From: Chitinophaga sp. CF418 | GTDB taxonomy: Bacteria; Bacteroidota; Bacteroidia; Chitinophagales; Chitinophagaceae | Direction: 5' to 3' | DNA length: 64,000 bases | Assembly (NCBI RefSeq): GCF_900142925.1 | Contig: NZ_FRCN01000006.1 | Coordinates: forward strand, 310,001 to 374,000 | Shown: piece by piece, positions 54,391-62,215 of the stretch | Layout: every line of letters starts with the position of its first letter | Numbering within the stretch: position 1 is the first letter of the stretch | Notes under the pieces: model-generated | What the model was told of the DNA's origin: nothing | Seen by the model: only the letters and a program-made list of their open reading frames with translations | Database searches by the model: none | Made by a program: the position numbers and the translations under genes

Positions 54391-54421
54391 TTTGTACTTT
54401 CAATAATTGTCTCTATCTTTC
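54391..54421 (+). promoter_or_regulatory. promoter of the retron RNA
   Basis: TTTG (54391-54394), 19 bases and TATCTTTC (54414-54421) fit TTTG-N19-TAnnTTTG with one mismatch. Transcription would begin near 54428, 13 bases before the a1 repeat. It is the best-matching promoter found in this window, and it lies where a retron RNA promoter is expected. Confidence 0.65.
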
Positions 54422-54440
54422 GCATCAGAAAAAAGATCTT

Positions 54441-54674
54441 TGTAAAGAGGAATTGATTGCACTTGCGCCTGGTTTCAGGAAGAGTGATGTTTCGTCACTC
54501 AGGTAACATGACATTTTCATGCTTCACTAAATGCAATCTTTACTTTGGGAGGGGCGTACCTAGTGGTATTTCACGGTACAAGCCCCGGGGGCTTAAAATA
54601 CCACTAGGTACGCCCCTCCCTGGAGTTGATTGATTTAGTCAATGGCTTGCACGAAGGCCTCATTCCTCTTTACA
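54441..54674 (+). ncRNA. retron msr-msd non-coding RNA
   Basis: A 234-nt region with retron organisation. TGTAAAGAGGAAT (54441-54453, a1) is perfectly complementary to ATTCCTCTTTACA (54662-54674, a2). Inside, GATTGCA (54455-54461) pairs with TGCAATC (54532-54538) to close an msr domain of three hairpins: CCTG/CAGG (54468-54479), GAGTGA/TCACTC (54482-54500) and CATGA/TCATG (54507-54521), each with TTT in the loop. Next is the msd: a perfect 25-bp stem (54547-54571 with 54596-54620) topped by a GC palindrome, then a small ATTGA/TCAAT hairpin. The reverse transcriptase starts 96 bases further on. Boundaries by inspection only. Confidence 0.85.
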
Positions 54675-54769
54675 TTGTTTTTCTGTTGACCCTCATCTCC
54701 CCTTTTCTTCTTTTCCGCTTATTACATCAACGAATTATCTTTTATCAGCAATAAACCGTCTGAAAGATT

Positions 54770-56275
54770 ATGGCAGAAGGATTGACGCGTCAGCAATTAT
54801 ATGACCGTATCAGAGCATCCACCAAAGATGAAGTCATCCTGGAAGAAATGACCCGCCTTGGTTTCTGGCAAAAAAATACGATTAAACCCTCCCCTTCGGA
54901 GGCCCTGATCCACAGGGAGGCCGACTTACACAGAGAACTCAACAAGTTACTGGAGGAGAAGCGCCGTTACCAGAACCGGGAAAAGATGCTGCTCGAAATG
55001 CGTAAGCAACGTATGGCAGCAGCAAAAGCGAAAAGAGCAGAGACAAAACTGCGCGCTGAAGAAAAGCGTAAGGAGAAAGCTGCTCAATGGGCTGAACAGA
55101 AAGAGAAGACCATTGTCTACCTGGGAGAAGAGGTATCCGAAGGATTAAATAAAACTGTTTCCGATACAGCACGTCTCACAGCAGCAGGTTTACCTGTTTA
55201 CCACGACGGCGTTGCGCTGGCTGCCGCAATGGGCGTCAGCATCGGCAAATTACGCTTCCTGGCCTTTAACAGGAAAGTAGGTCATATCACACACTACAAG
55301 CGGTTCTATATACCCAAAAAGTCCGGCGGTAAACGCCTGATCTCCGCTCCAATGCCACAGCTGAAAGCGGCGCAATACTGGATACTGGAAAACATCCTGT
55401 ATAAAGTACCAAACAGCAATGCAGCACATGGCTTTGTGCCGGGAAGATCCATCGTAACCAATGCAGTACATCACGTGGCACAGGATATCGTCATTAATAT
55501 CGACCTGCGCGACTTCTTCCCTACTATTGAATACAAACGCGTGAAAGGGATGTTCTGCAAACTGGGTTACAGTGAACAGGTGGCCACTATACTGGCCCTG
55601 TTATGTACAGAACCGGAAGTTGACCAGGTAGCGCTTGACGGAAAGGACTATTATGTAGCCAATACCAGCCGTCATCTGCCTCAGGGCGCTCCCTGCAGTC
55701 CGGCTATTACCAACATTATCTGCTTCCGCCTGGATCGTCGTTTTGAAGGCCTTGCCGCCAGATTCAATTACACTTATAGCCGCTACGCGGATGATATGAC
55801 CTTTTCTGCCAAAGAAGCCGCTGCTGACGATGCAGGAAAACTGATATGGAGTGTAAAACAAGTGGTAAAGGAAGAAGGCTTCGTTATCCATCCTGATAAG
55901 CTAAAAGTGATGCGGAAAGGCGATAAAAGAGAAGTAACCGGTATTGTGGTAAATGATAAGTTAAGCCTGGACAGGGAAACACTCCGTAAGTTCAGGGCCC
56001 TGCTGCATCAGATATCTGTATCCGGATTAGCAGGTAAACAATGGGGCAAGGGCAATATCGTCAGCAGTGTGGAAGGTTATATCAACTATGTACTGATGGT
56101 AAAACCTGAAACCGGTAAGCAACTGAAAGATAAATGGCGCTTATTGCTGAACCGGGATGATATCAAAGGGCAGGCCCGTGCATCTGCAACACAATCTAAC
56201 GTGCCTCCTCCATCTTCCGGTAAAGAAAATAATACCAATAATGAAGGCGATAAACCCTGGTGGGATGTCGTATAA
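54770..56275 (+). CDS. retron reverse transcriptase
   Basis: A 501-residue reverse transcriptase. It carries catalytic Asp D245 (VINIDLRDFF), YADD at 339-342, PQGAPCSP at 304-311, and the two retron-specific signatures NAxxH (N231-A-V-H-H235) and VTG (389-391, REVTGIVVNDK). An N-terminal extension of about 150 residues includes a charged coiled coil (about 45-115), and the C-terminus is a Ser/Asn/Gly-rich tail after about 470. It would copy the msd part of the adjacent RNA into msDNA. Group II maturase and endonuclease domains are absent. It ends the operon before the terminator at 56291. Confidence 0.93.
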   Translation: MAEGLTRQQLYDRIRASTKDEVILEEMTRLGFWQKNTIKPSPSEALIHREADLHRELNKLLEEKRRYQNREKMLLEMRKQRMAAAKAKRAETKLRAEEKRKEKAAQWAEQKEKTIVYLGEEVSEGLNKTVSDTARLTAAGLPVYHDGVALAAAMGVSIGKLRFLAFNRKVGHITHYKRFYIPKKSGGKRLISAPMPQLKAAQYWILENILYKVPNSNAAHGFVPGRSIVTNAVHHVAQDIVINIDLRDFFPTIEYKRVKGMFCKLGYSEQVATILALLCTEPEVDQVALDGKDYYVANTSRHLPQGAPCSPAITNIICFRLDRRFEGLAARFNYTYSRYADDMTFSAKEAAADDAGKLIWSVKQVVKEEGFVIHPDKLKVMRKGDKREVTGIVVNDKLSLDRETLRKFRALLHQISVSGLAGKQWGKGNIVSSVEGYINYVLMVKPETGKQLKDKWRLLLNRDDIKGQARASATQSNVPPPSSGKENNTNNEGDKPWWDVV

Positions 56276-56290
56276 TAGGTAATAACAACT

Positions 56291-56324
56291 AAAAGCCCCG
56301 TATACAGCAAGTATACGGGGCTTT
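56291..56324. terminator. bidirectional terminator of the retron operon
   Basis: AAAAGCCCCGTATAC pairs with GTATACGGGGCTTT around a 5-nt loop, followed by T-rich bases. It follows the RT stop by 16 bases and also faces the convergent lipoprotein gene. Confidence 0.85.
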
Positions 56325-56373
56325 CTTTATAAATAGAGGATTAGTAAATCTCTGATGATAAAATTAAGCATTT

Positions 56374-56736
56374 TTATTGATTAAATGGATGCATATCGAT
56401 CACCGTATCATTTCTGTAGTAAGTACCTAGTTGCCGCTGGCCTTTTTCGTTATAGGTGATCGTCGGTCCGTCTTTCTTATCACGCTTGTAAAATTGCACC
56501 GCGGCTACCTGCCGGTTGTAGTTAAAGACCTTCACATAGGAAAGCGATGTATCTTTCTTATGCGTATAGACCTCCGTCTTAAAATAAACCCCTCCCTGTC
56601 CCTGTAATGTTTCTGTAAGTTTATAATCTGCCGTATCTGCCAGTGCATATGGATCTCTGGCGGCGGGGCTTGCAGACTGCTTACAGGCATAGCAGCTGCA
56701 TAAAGCAGCAATGGTAATGGATAAGTAGTATCTCAT
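56374..56736 (-). CDS. small lipoprotein, MORN-like repeats
   Basis: A 120-residue protein with a signal peptide and a lipobox ending CYAC (Cys at about 18). The mature part has strands such as FYKRDKKDGPTITYNEKGQRQLGTYY, a MORN/toxin-antitoxin YwqK-like pattern in which the phrase DGPTITYNEKGQR suggests one repeat. Function unknown. It is convergent to the retron operon and not part of it. Confidence 0.65.
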   Translation of the reverse strand: MRYYLSITIAALCSCYACKQSASPAARDPYALADTADYKLTETLQGQGGVYFKTEVYTHKKDTSLSYVKVFNYNRQVAAVQFYKRDKKDGPTITYNEKGQRQLGTYYRNDTVIDMHPFNQ

Positions 56737-56963
56737 ATTGTGGTATTATCGCAGCAATCTATTTAGTTTTTCTGAAAATGACATCCATAGGAAGAGAAAT
56801 CTTAAGTCATTAACAACGAGTTAACTTTTTCCTCAGCACATTAAACTATTTTAGTCAGGTGTATGTTAAATAGCTATAATATAGCACGCTATTAATCTTA
56901 TCTGTTTATTTATTTCAGGGACAATATAACCGAATCAGTATTCTACGACAACTCAAAGATTGT

Positions 56964-58127
56964 ATGACTCCATCAACATTAGTATCCCCTTTATCCTGGC
57001 ATCAGCTGATGCGGGAAGAACAACCAGTTTATTTTGATCCGGCATTCAGGTTTTATTTTGGTGCCCAGGGCGCCTGGCAGGTATTCCACCACAAAGATGT
57101 ACAAAGGGTGCTCAGCGACTATGAAGTTTTTTCCAACGAGTACATGCCGAAGTCTGATGATAATCTGCTTGGCAGCAATCTGAACCAGACAGACCCTCCA
57201 CGTCACCGTCAGTTGCGTGCACTGGTAACTAAGGCATTCTCTCCATCTATTGTCTCCAAAATGGAAAGCTGGATCCGGAAGGAATGTAATGACCTGCTGG
57301 AACCATATCTCCAAAACGGAGAAATGGACTTCGTAAAAGCATTCTCTATTCCGCTTCCCGGCAGAGTTACCGCACAACTACTTGGAGTCCCTAACCAGGA
57401 TCATGACCAGGTCAATGCCTGGATCAACGCCATCTCCAGTGATCCCGCTGTAATCGGTATGGACGCTTATTTCCAGGCCCAGCAGGAAATGGGTAAATTA
57501 TTTATGACCTTACTGGAAGAAAGGTCCGGGGAACCACGTACTGATCTGATATCCCACTTATTACAGGCCGAAATAGACGGCGAAAGACTCAGTATGCCCG
57601 ACACGCTGGCTTTCTGTATAGCCCTGCTGATAGCAGGTAATGAAACGACCAATGGCTTCCTCGCGAATGCCATGTACACTTTCGCAACCCTTCCTGCGGT
57701 ACAGTCGCATCTCATGGCGAACATACAGGACCTTCCCGCAGCTTTGAACGAAGTATTACGCTATGAGCCCCCGGTTCAAAGTATGTGTCGTATTGCAAAG
57801 ATGGATGTTGAGCTGGGCGGACAGCTCATAAAAAAGGGAGATTTTATAAATGCATGGCTGACTGCAGCCAACCGTGATCCATCCGTATTTACCGATCCGG
57901 ATACTTTTAACATCAACAGGGACAATATCAGGATGGTGAGTTTCGGCCATGGTCCGCATTACTGTATAGGCGCCATGCTCGCCAGAATGGAAGCAAAGAT
58001 CGCCTTTGAGATCATCCTTGAAAAGATGAAAAACATACAACTTAAGCCTGGAGTGACTCCACGAAGGAATCCCAGTACCATAGTGGCAGGGTTCCTGGAC
58101 CTGCCGCTTGTATTTGAGCAAAAATAA
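56964..58127 (+). CDS. cytochrome P450
   Basis: A 387-residue soluble P450: I-helix AGNETT (224-229), the ExxR pair E263/R266, and the heme-binding loop FGHGPHYCIG with Cys334. The length and TDPPRHRQLR (76-85) fit the bacterial class I P450s (CYP102-unrelated, two-component ferredoxin-dependent). No ferredoxin or ferredoxin reductase is nearby. Its setting, with a terpene synthase 2 kb downstream on the opposite strand, suggests oxidation of a terpene, but that is inference. It is monocistronic. Confidence 0.93.
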   Translation: MTPSTLVSPLSWHQLMREEQPVYFDPAFRFYFGAQGAWQVFHHKDVQRVLSDYEVFSNEYMPKSDDNLLGSNLNQTDPPRHRQLRALVTKAFSPSIVSKMESWIRKECNDLLEPYLQNGEMDFVKAFSIPLPGRVTAQLLGVPNQDHDQVNAWINAISSDPAVIGMDAYFQAQQEMGKLFMTLLEERSGEPRTDLISHLLQAEIDGERLSMPDTLAFCIALLIAGNETTNGFLANAMYTFATLPAVQSHLMANIQDLPAALNEVLRYEPPVQSMCRIAKMDVELGGQLIKKGDFINAWLTAANRDPSVFTDPDTFNINRDNIRMVSFGHGPHYCIGAMLARMEAKIAFEIILEKMKNIQLKPGVTPRRNPSTIVAGFLDLPLVFEQK

Positions 58128-58336
58128 TATGACACGGTACTAAAGGAAACAGTGTAAAAAGTATACTGATTATACTAAGTAATATAATATTGAATGTATG
58201 TAAATTGCAGGTGGAACTGGCCCCAAAATTTTTATTCTATACCCACTGCTTACAGACGACTAGCTACTAACATCCGAATTGAAAAACACTGACAGAATGG
58301 ACCTAAGTACATATTGGGAACCTGTATTATTCCATA

Positions 58337-60166
58337 TTGTATGTCCCCCTTTTTAACGTAAATGATTGGTGCATGACGCTACTACAACTACTAACTACGG
58401 CTGGCTACAGTAAAGTACCCGATGAAGACAAAAGACGCGCTATCAAAATAGTGAATACCATCTCACTGATTACTGCCGCCATGTCGGGTGCGTTCGGCCT
58501 TGGCTGCTTTATAACCACAGGTAATGTTGCTATTTCCGCACCGGCCTTGATAGAATGCGGCCTGTTATCGGCTATCATTCTCATGAACTTCGCTGGCCAG
58601 AATGCAGCCGCCGGACTGTCGCTGATCATTATCAATAATGTCAGCATCCAGTATTACAGCGCGATCATGGGAAGAGTTACAGAGGTACATCTCCTGTTCA
58701 TCTTCCTGGTAGGACTTTCCCTCCTGGTATTTGAAAAGGATAAGCCCAGGCGCGCCTTCAGCATAGTTCTTACCATTTTCGCGTTCCTTGTCGGTGAGAT
58801 CAACATGTACAACGGTTTCATAACTCCTGTTGTACCACCTGAAAGTCATACGGAAGCGCAGTTCATTATCAGATGGGTGACTATCCCCAGTATCCTGATC
58901 CTCGACCTGCTGGTGATCTATTATTACGTGAGGAATATCGAAAGATTAAGGCTCCGGGAAATGCTCCATGTACAGGAAATGCTGGACACCGTAAAAGAAC
59001 ACAATAAGGACCTGGAGGTCCTTACCGCGCAGCTGGCCAAAGCCACAGACGCCAAAACTGTCTTCGTACGGGAAACCAGCCATGAGATCCGCACTCCACT
59101 GAACGCTATCTTTGGCATCAGCCAGCTCTTACAGTTAAAAGTGGAGCAGGACCGCTCACTGGCTCCCATCAAGCAACTGGCAGACCATCTGTATGCCGCC
59201 AGTTACAATACACGCGATATCATCAATAATGTACTGGAATTCTCCCGCATAGAAGCAGGTAAGCTGGATACTCCCCAGGCAGGCCCGCTGAATGTCAGGG
59301 AATGGATGGATGGCATTGTCAACATGCATCAGTATGTAGCAAGTGTGAAAGCAGTAAAGATTAAAGCCACGCTCGACCAGGAGCTTCCCCAGCTGATCCT
59401 CGGCGATAAGATCCTGCTGACCAAAACGTTGAATAACCTCCTGTCCAACGCCATCAAATTCACCCGCCAGGAAAGCACTGTAACACTCGACATCTTCAGG
59501 AATGAATACAAATGGTGCCTGCAGGTAACTGACCAAGGCGAGGGTATCAGCACTGAACGACAGTCGACCATCTTTGATGCCTTCGTGACAGAAAGGAATA
59601 TCTTTCTGGAAGGCACCGGCCTGGGATTACACATTACCCGTCACCTGGTGAGCTGCATGGGTGGAGAGATCAAGGTCTACAGCAAGATCGGCAAAGGCAC
59701 GACATTCACCGTCATTCTTCCGCTGAAGACGCCTTCAGCAGTATGCACTAACGCCCTGGACGATGACAGCGGGTCTGTTGCGCTGACCGATACCAGCATC
59801 CTCATCATAGAAGATGATAAGATGAGCCAAATGGTATTATCCCGCTTCCTCAGTGGTATGGGCAGTCGTATCATACTGGCAGCAGATGGTTTGGAAGGAT
59901 TACTGCTCGCCAGGGCATCAAGACCGGATATCATTATCCTGGATTCCCATATTCCAGGTATGAGCGGTAAAGATACACTGGCGCAGATCCGTACAGACGA
60001 CGTATTGAAGAATGTTCCTGTAATTATAGCAAGTGGAGACGCCTTTAAGGAAAACAGTGAAGAGCTTTTACTGGCAGGAGCAAACGAATATCTCGTAAAG
60101 CCGATAGATTTTAAAATATTGCATAGTACACTGTCCAAATATCTGAGAGCTAACGCCCACCACTGA
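58337..60166 (+). CDS. hybrid sensor histidine kinase with receiver domain
   Basis: A 609-residue protein. Five or six membrane helices lie at about 40-200, then a coiled coil (205-240), a HisKA domain (H249 in SHEIRTP), an HATPase (NLLSNAIKF, DQGEGI, GTGLGLHI) and a C-terminal receiver (485-605) with D536 in IILDSHIPGMSG. The start is uncertain: ATG 58337 or ATG 58373 (MTLLQLL). It has no adjacent output regulator, so phosphotransfer partners lie elsewhere. It sits between the P450 and terpene synthase genes; a regulatory link is possible but not shown. Confidence 0.9.
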   Translation: MYVPLFNVNDWCMTLLQLLTTAGYSKVPDEDKRRAIKIVNTISLITAAMSGAFGLGCFITTGNVAISAPALIECGLLSAIILMNFAGQNAAAGLSLIIINNVSIQYYSAIMGRVTEVHLLFIFLVGLSLLVFEKDKPRRAFSIVLTIFAFLVGEINMYNGFITPVVPPESHTEAQFIIRWVTIPSILILDLLVIYYYVRNIERLRLREMLHVQEMLDTVKEHNKDLEVLTAQLAKATDAKTVFVRETSHEIRTPLNAIFGISQLLQLKVEQDRSLAPIKQLADHLYAASYNTRDIINNVLEFSRIEAGKLDTPQAGPLNVREWMDGIVNMHQYVASVKAVKIKATLDQELPQLILGDKILLTKTLNNLLSNAIKFTRQESTVTLDIFRNEYKWCLQVTDQGEGISTERQSTIFDAFVTERNIFLEGTGLGLHITRHLVSCMGGEIKVYSKIGKGTTFTVILPLKTPSAVCTNALDDDSGSVALTDTSILIIEDDKMSQMVLSRFLSGMGSRIILAADGLEGLLLARASRPDIIILDSHIPGMSGKDTLAQIRTDDVLKNVPVIIASGDAFKENSEELLLAGANEYLVKPIDFKILHSTLSKYLRANAHH

Positions 60167-60193
60167 TTCCCCCTATCATCAGCGATGGGCGTT
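60152..60193. terminator. hairpin terminator at the hybrid kinase end
   Basis: AACGCCCA pairs with TGGGCGTT over a long loop; TTTTG follows. The left arm lies in the last codons of the kinase gene. It may also serve the convergent terpene synthase. Confidence 0.5.
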
Positions 60194-60201
60194 TTGTTAA
60201 A

Positions 60202-61182
60202 TCATGCTGTTTCCAGCATGGTAAAATGATACCTTTCCGTATCTTTTACGCTCCAGTCAATATTACCTTTCATCATTACTGCCAGTGCATCAATGTAACG
60301 GCGTAACTCCGCATCGGTTATTGTACCGAATGAGGGCAGGCGGCGGGATAAACGTTCAAACGCCTTTACCTGTTCATCATGTATCTGCACAGCGGCTGTA
60401 ATAGCTTCATCTATGGTACAGTTCCTGTTATTGCGGATTAACATAACAATGTTCATTTCATCTCCCTGTTCCAGCTCTTTATTGAATGAGAACAGGTCAT
60501 TGGCCCAGCAGATCGTGTTGCTGCAAAGTTGTATCAGCTGCTGCACGGTGCCGTCAAGAAATACATAGTCGGGTAAGGAGAATCCTTCAATAGCTTCCAG
60601 CAGATAGGCAAAAAAACTGGCCCCGCTAAAAAAAGGTCTCCATTTCATGTACTCTTCCAGTGTGGGCAACTGAGCACGGCTGACCTGCTCAATACGCCAA
60701 AGATTTGCAGCAAATGCCTGTTGCAGGCTTTCAATAAAACGTACCTGCCAGCCGAGATTACCAAGCTTACGGATCCTCCTCCAGAAATCGCTGACCGCAC
60801 TCAGTACAGGTCCGCCTTTTTCGAGGGATATCTGCCTGTTGTGTTTCATAATACCGATCAGCGCATGAACAAGCCTTTCAAACTGCGCTCTTTGCTTTAT
60901 GCCGTCAGTACCTTCACCATGTTCATCAAACTGGTCGTCAAGTACAAACAATAAAGTATTAAGGTCAGCCGCAATGCTCAACGCATGCAGATCGGCGGTA
61001 GGGAACATCCTGGCCACCATCCAGGTGAATTTTTGTCTGTGATAATAAGTCCACGTTTCTTCATTCGTGACGAGCTGGTGTTTTTTTACCCAAAGAGTAG
61101 TGTGTCTGTCTGCTTTGTCTACATGAGGATTGAGGGTAGTCGGAAAAGGGCAGTATAAGCCCGGCAACTGATGTGTGTACAT
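60202..61182 (-). CDS. type I terpene synthase
   Basis: A 326-residue class I terpene cyclase from ATG 61182 (MYTHQLPGLYCPFP); the longer frame adds a Cys/His-rich stretch with no homology. The metal-binding aspartate motif is D82-D-Q-F-D-E87. The NSE motif is N228-D-L-F-S232-F-N-K-E236, and the C-terminal W310 and R317-Y318 (DWSVKDTERY) match bacterial sesquiterpene and diterpene synthases. It cyclises an isoprenyl diphosphate after Mg-assisted ionisation. The product cannot be predicted. No prenyl diphosphate synthase is in the window. A P450 lies beyond the kinase gene and could modify the product. Confidence 0.93.
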   Translation of the reverse strand: MYTHQLPGLYCPFPTTLNPHVDKADRHTTLWVKKHQLVTNEETWTYYHRQKFTWMVARMFPTADLHALSIAADLNTLLFVLDDQFDEHGEGTDGIKQRAQFERLVHALIGIMKHNRQISLEKGGPVLSAVSDFWRRIRKLGNLGWQVRFIESLQQAFAANLWRIEQVSRAQLPTLEEYMKWRPFFSGASFFAYLLEAIEGFSLPDYVFLDGTVQQLIQLCSNTICWANDLFSFNKELEQGDEMNIVMLIRNNRNCTIDEAITAAVQIHDEQVKAFERLSRRLPSFGTITDAELRRYIDALAVMMKGNIDWSVKDTERYHFTMLETA

Positions 61183-61404
61183 AAATAGGAATTGGTTTTG
61201 ATAATGAAAATGAACAAACACTACACAGGGGGGCTTGTGAATCACATGACAAAGTAAAAAGCGCCAGTCAGGGCTTATTGCACACACTGCAGACAGGATT
61301 TATACAGCGTAATGGAATATACATGTTTATGGAGAATTAATCAAATACTGTGTATAACTCTGATCGGATTGATTTTTCGGGGCTTATATGGCAACTATGG
61401 GAAT

Positions 61405-61446
61405 AAAACAGGAAAGCCGCAGTATGATACTGCAGCCTTCCTGTTT
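61405..61446. terminator. bidirectional hairpin terminator
   Basis: AAAACAGGAAAGCCGCAGTAT pairs with ATACTGCAGCCTTCCTGTTTT (two G-U pairs). It ends the methyltransferase transcript and separates it from the terpene synthase promoter. Confidence 0.75.
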
Positions 61447-61476
61447 TATCTTTTTGCCCGCAACAAAGTTGTCAGG

Positions 61477-62097
61477 CTATCCTTTTTTACATTTAATGAG
61501 AAAGAATGGGTAATTTTCGGCTACATCCGTGATCTCACATAATCCAGCCCGATCAAACTCCGCATGGATAGACGCTTTATCGTAAAAAAACATTTTAACT
61601 CCACCGAACATCTCATAACGGTCCTTACTGATAAATTTGCCTTCCCCATAGGTCTTAGCCTCTTTTGAAATAACTGTGAAAACCATGTAGCCATTCTCTG
61701 ACAACTGATCATAACAGTCACGGATTAGTTTCTCTCTTTCACTACTATCCAATAAATGAATTAATGCATAGCAAAATATCCCATCATATTGACGATCATC
61801 AAACGGCATATCAGTTACAGAACCATTATGAATGATCATATCCGTACCGTAATGTTTTTTTGCCATTTCAATGGCAGTTTTTGAGATCTCAATCCCGGTT
61901 ACAGTCATTCCGTTTTCTCTGAAAACCTGCGCATTCCGCCCATACCCAATGCCGGGAATGAGTACATTTTTGACTGCCTTTTCAACAAAGAAATCCTTCG
62001 TCAGTATAGCAGACTTTGAAGGCTCGAAGCCCCACATCTCCTGCTTTTCAACAAAAGCAGATTCCCAAAATTCTGGTCCTTCAGGTTTATTTTCCAT
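61477..62097 (-). CDS. class I SAM-dependent methyltransferase
   Basis: A 206-residue Rossmann-fold methyltransferase: motif I VLIPGIGYGRNAQVF (GxGxG), VTGIEISKTAIEMAKKHY, and FDDRQYDGIFCYALIHLL. The opening PEFWESAFVEKQEMWG recalls the TPMT/tellurite-resistance-type branch, but the substrate is unknown. It is 295 bases from the terpene synthase and ends at its own terminator, so it is a separate transcript. A role in the terpenoid locus is only possible. Confidence 0.82.
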   Translation of the reverse strand: MENKPEGPEFWESAFVEKQEMWGFEPSKSAILTKDFFVEKAVKNVLIPGIGYGRNAQVFRENGMTVTGIEISKTAIEMAKKHYGTDMIIHNGSVTDMPFDDRQYDGIFCYALIHLLDSSEREKLIRDCYDQLSENGYMVFTVISKEAKTYGEGKFISKDRYEMFGGVKMFFYDKASIHAEFDRAGLCEITDVAENYPFFLIKCKKG

Positions 62098-62215
62098 AAC
62101 ACTGTTTTAAGGCGATAAAGTTACATTATTTGATAAGTAACAGGTAAAGCGCAATGTCATATTTAAAATAAACATCCATTACTTAAGAACAACAGCAATT
62201 CCACTAATCGTCCTC

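Noticed and set aside
54547..54620. The 25-bp perfect hairpin as a MITE or terminator
   Set aside because: No target-site duplication or U-run is seen, and its place inside the a1/a2 pair and before a retron RT explains it as the msd stem.
54332..54722. Purine-rich and pyrimidine-rich inverted repeats (54332-54357 with 54696-54722) as the retron a1/a2 pair
   Set aside because: The match has mismatches and a bulge, the sequence is low in complexity, and the left arm lies upstream of the RNA promoter. The perfect 13-bp pair at 54441-54453 and 54662-54674 fits better. The outer pair could still form in the long operon mRNA.
54770..56275. Group II intron maturase
   Set aside because: No maturase X or endonuclease domain, no intron ends around it, and VTG and NAxxH motifs are present.
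61312..61542. 76-codon open frame on the plus strand near the methyltransferase
   Set aside because: It passes through the terminator hairpin and overlaps the 3' end of the methyltransferase gene; no homology is recognised.
56964..62097. A full terpenoid biosynthetic operon including the methyltransferase
   Set aside because: The genes are on different strands with separate terminators; the methyltransferase is isolated by a terminator, so only proximity supports the link.
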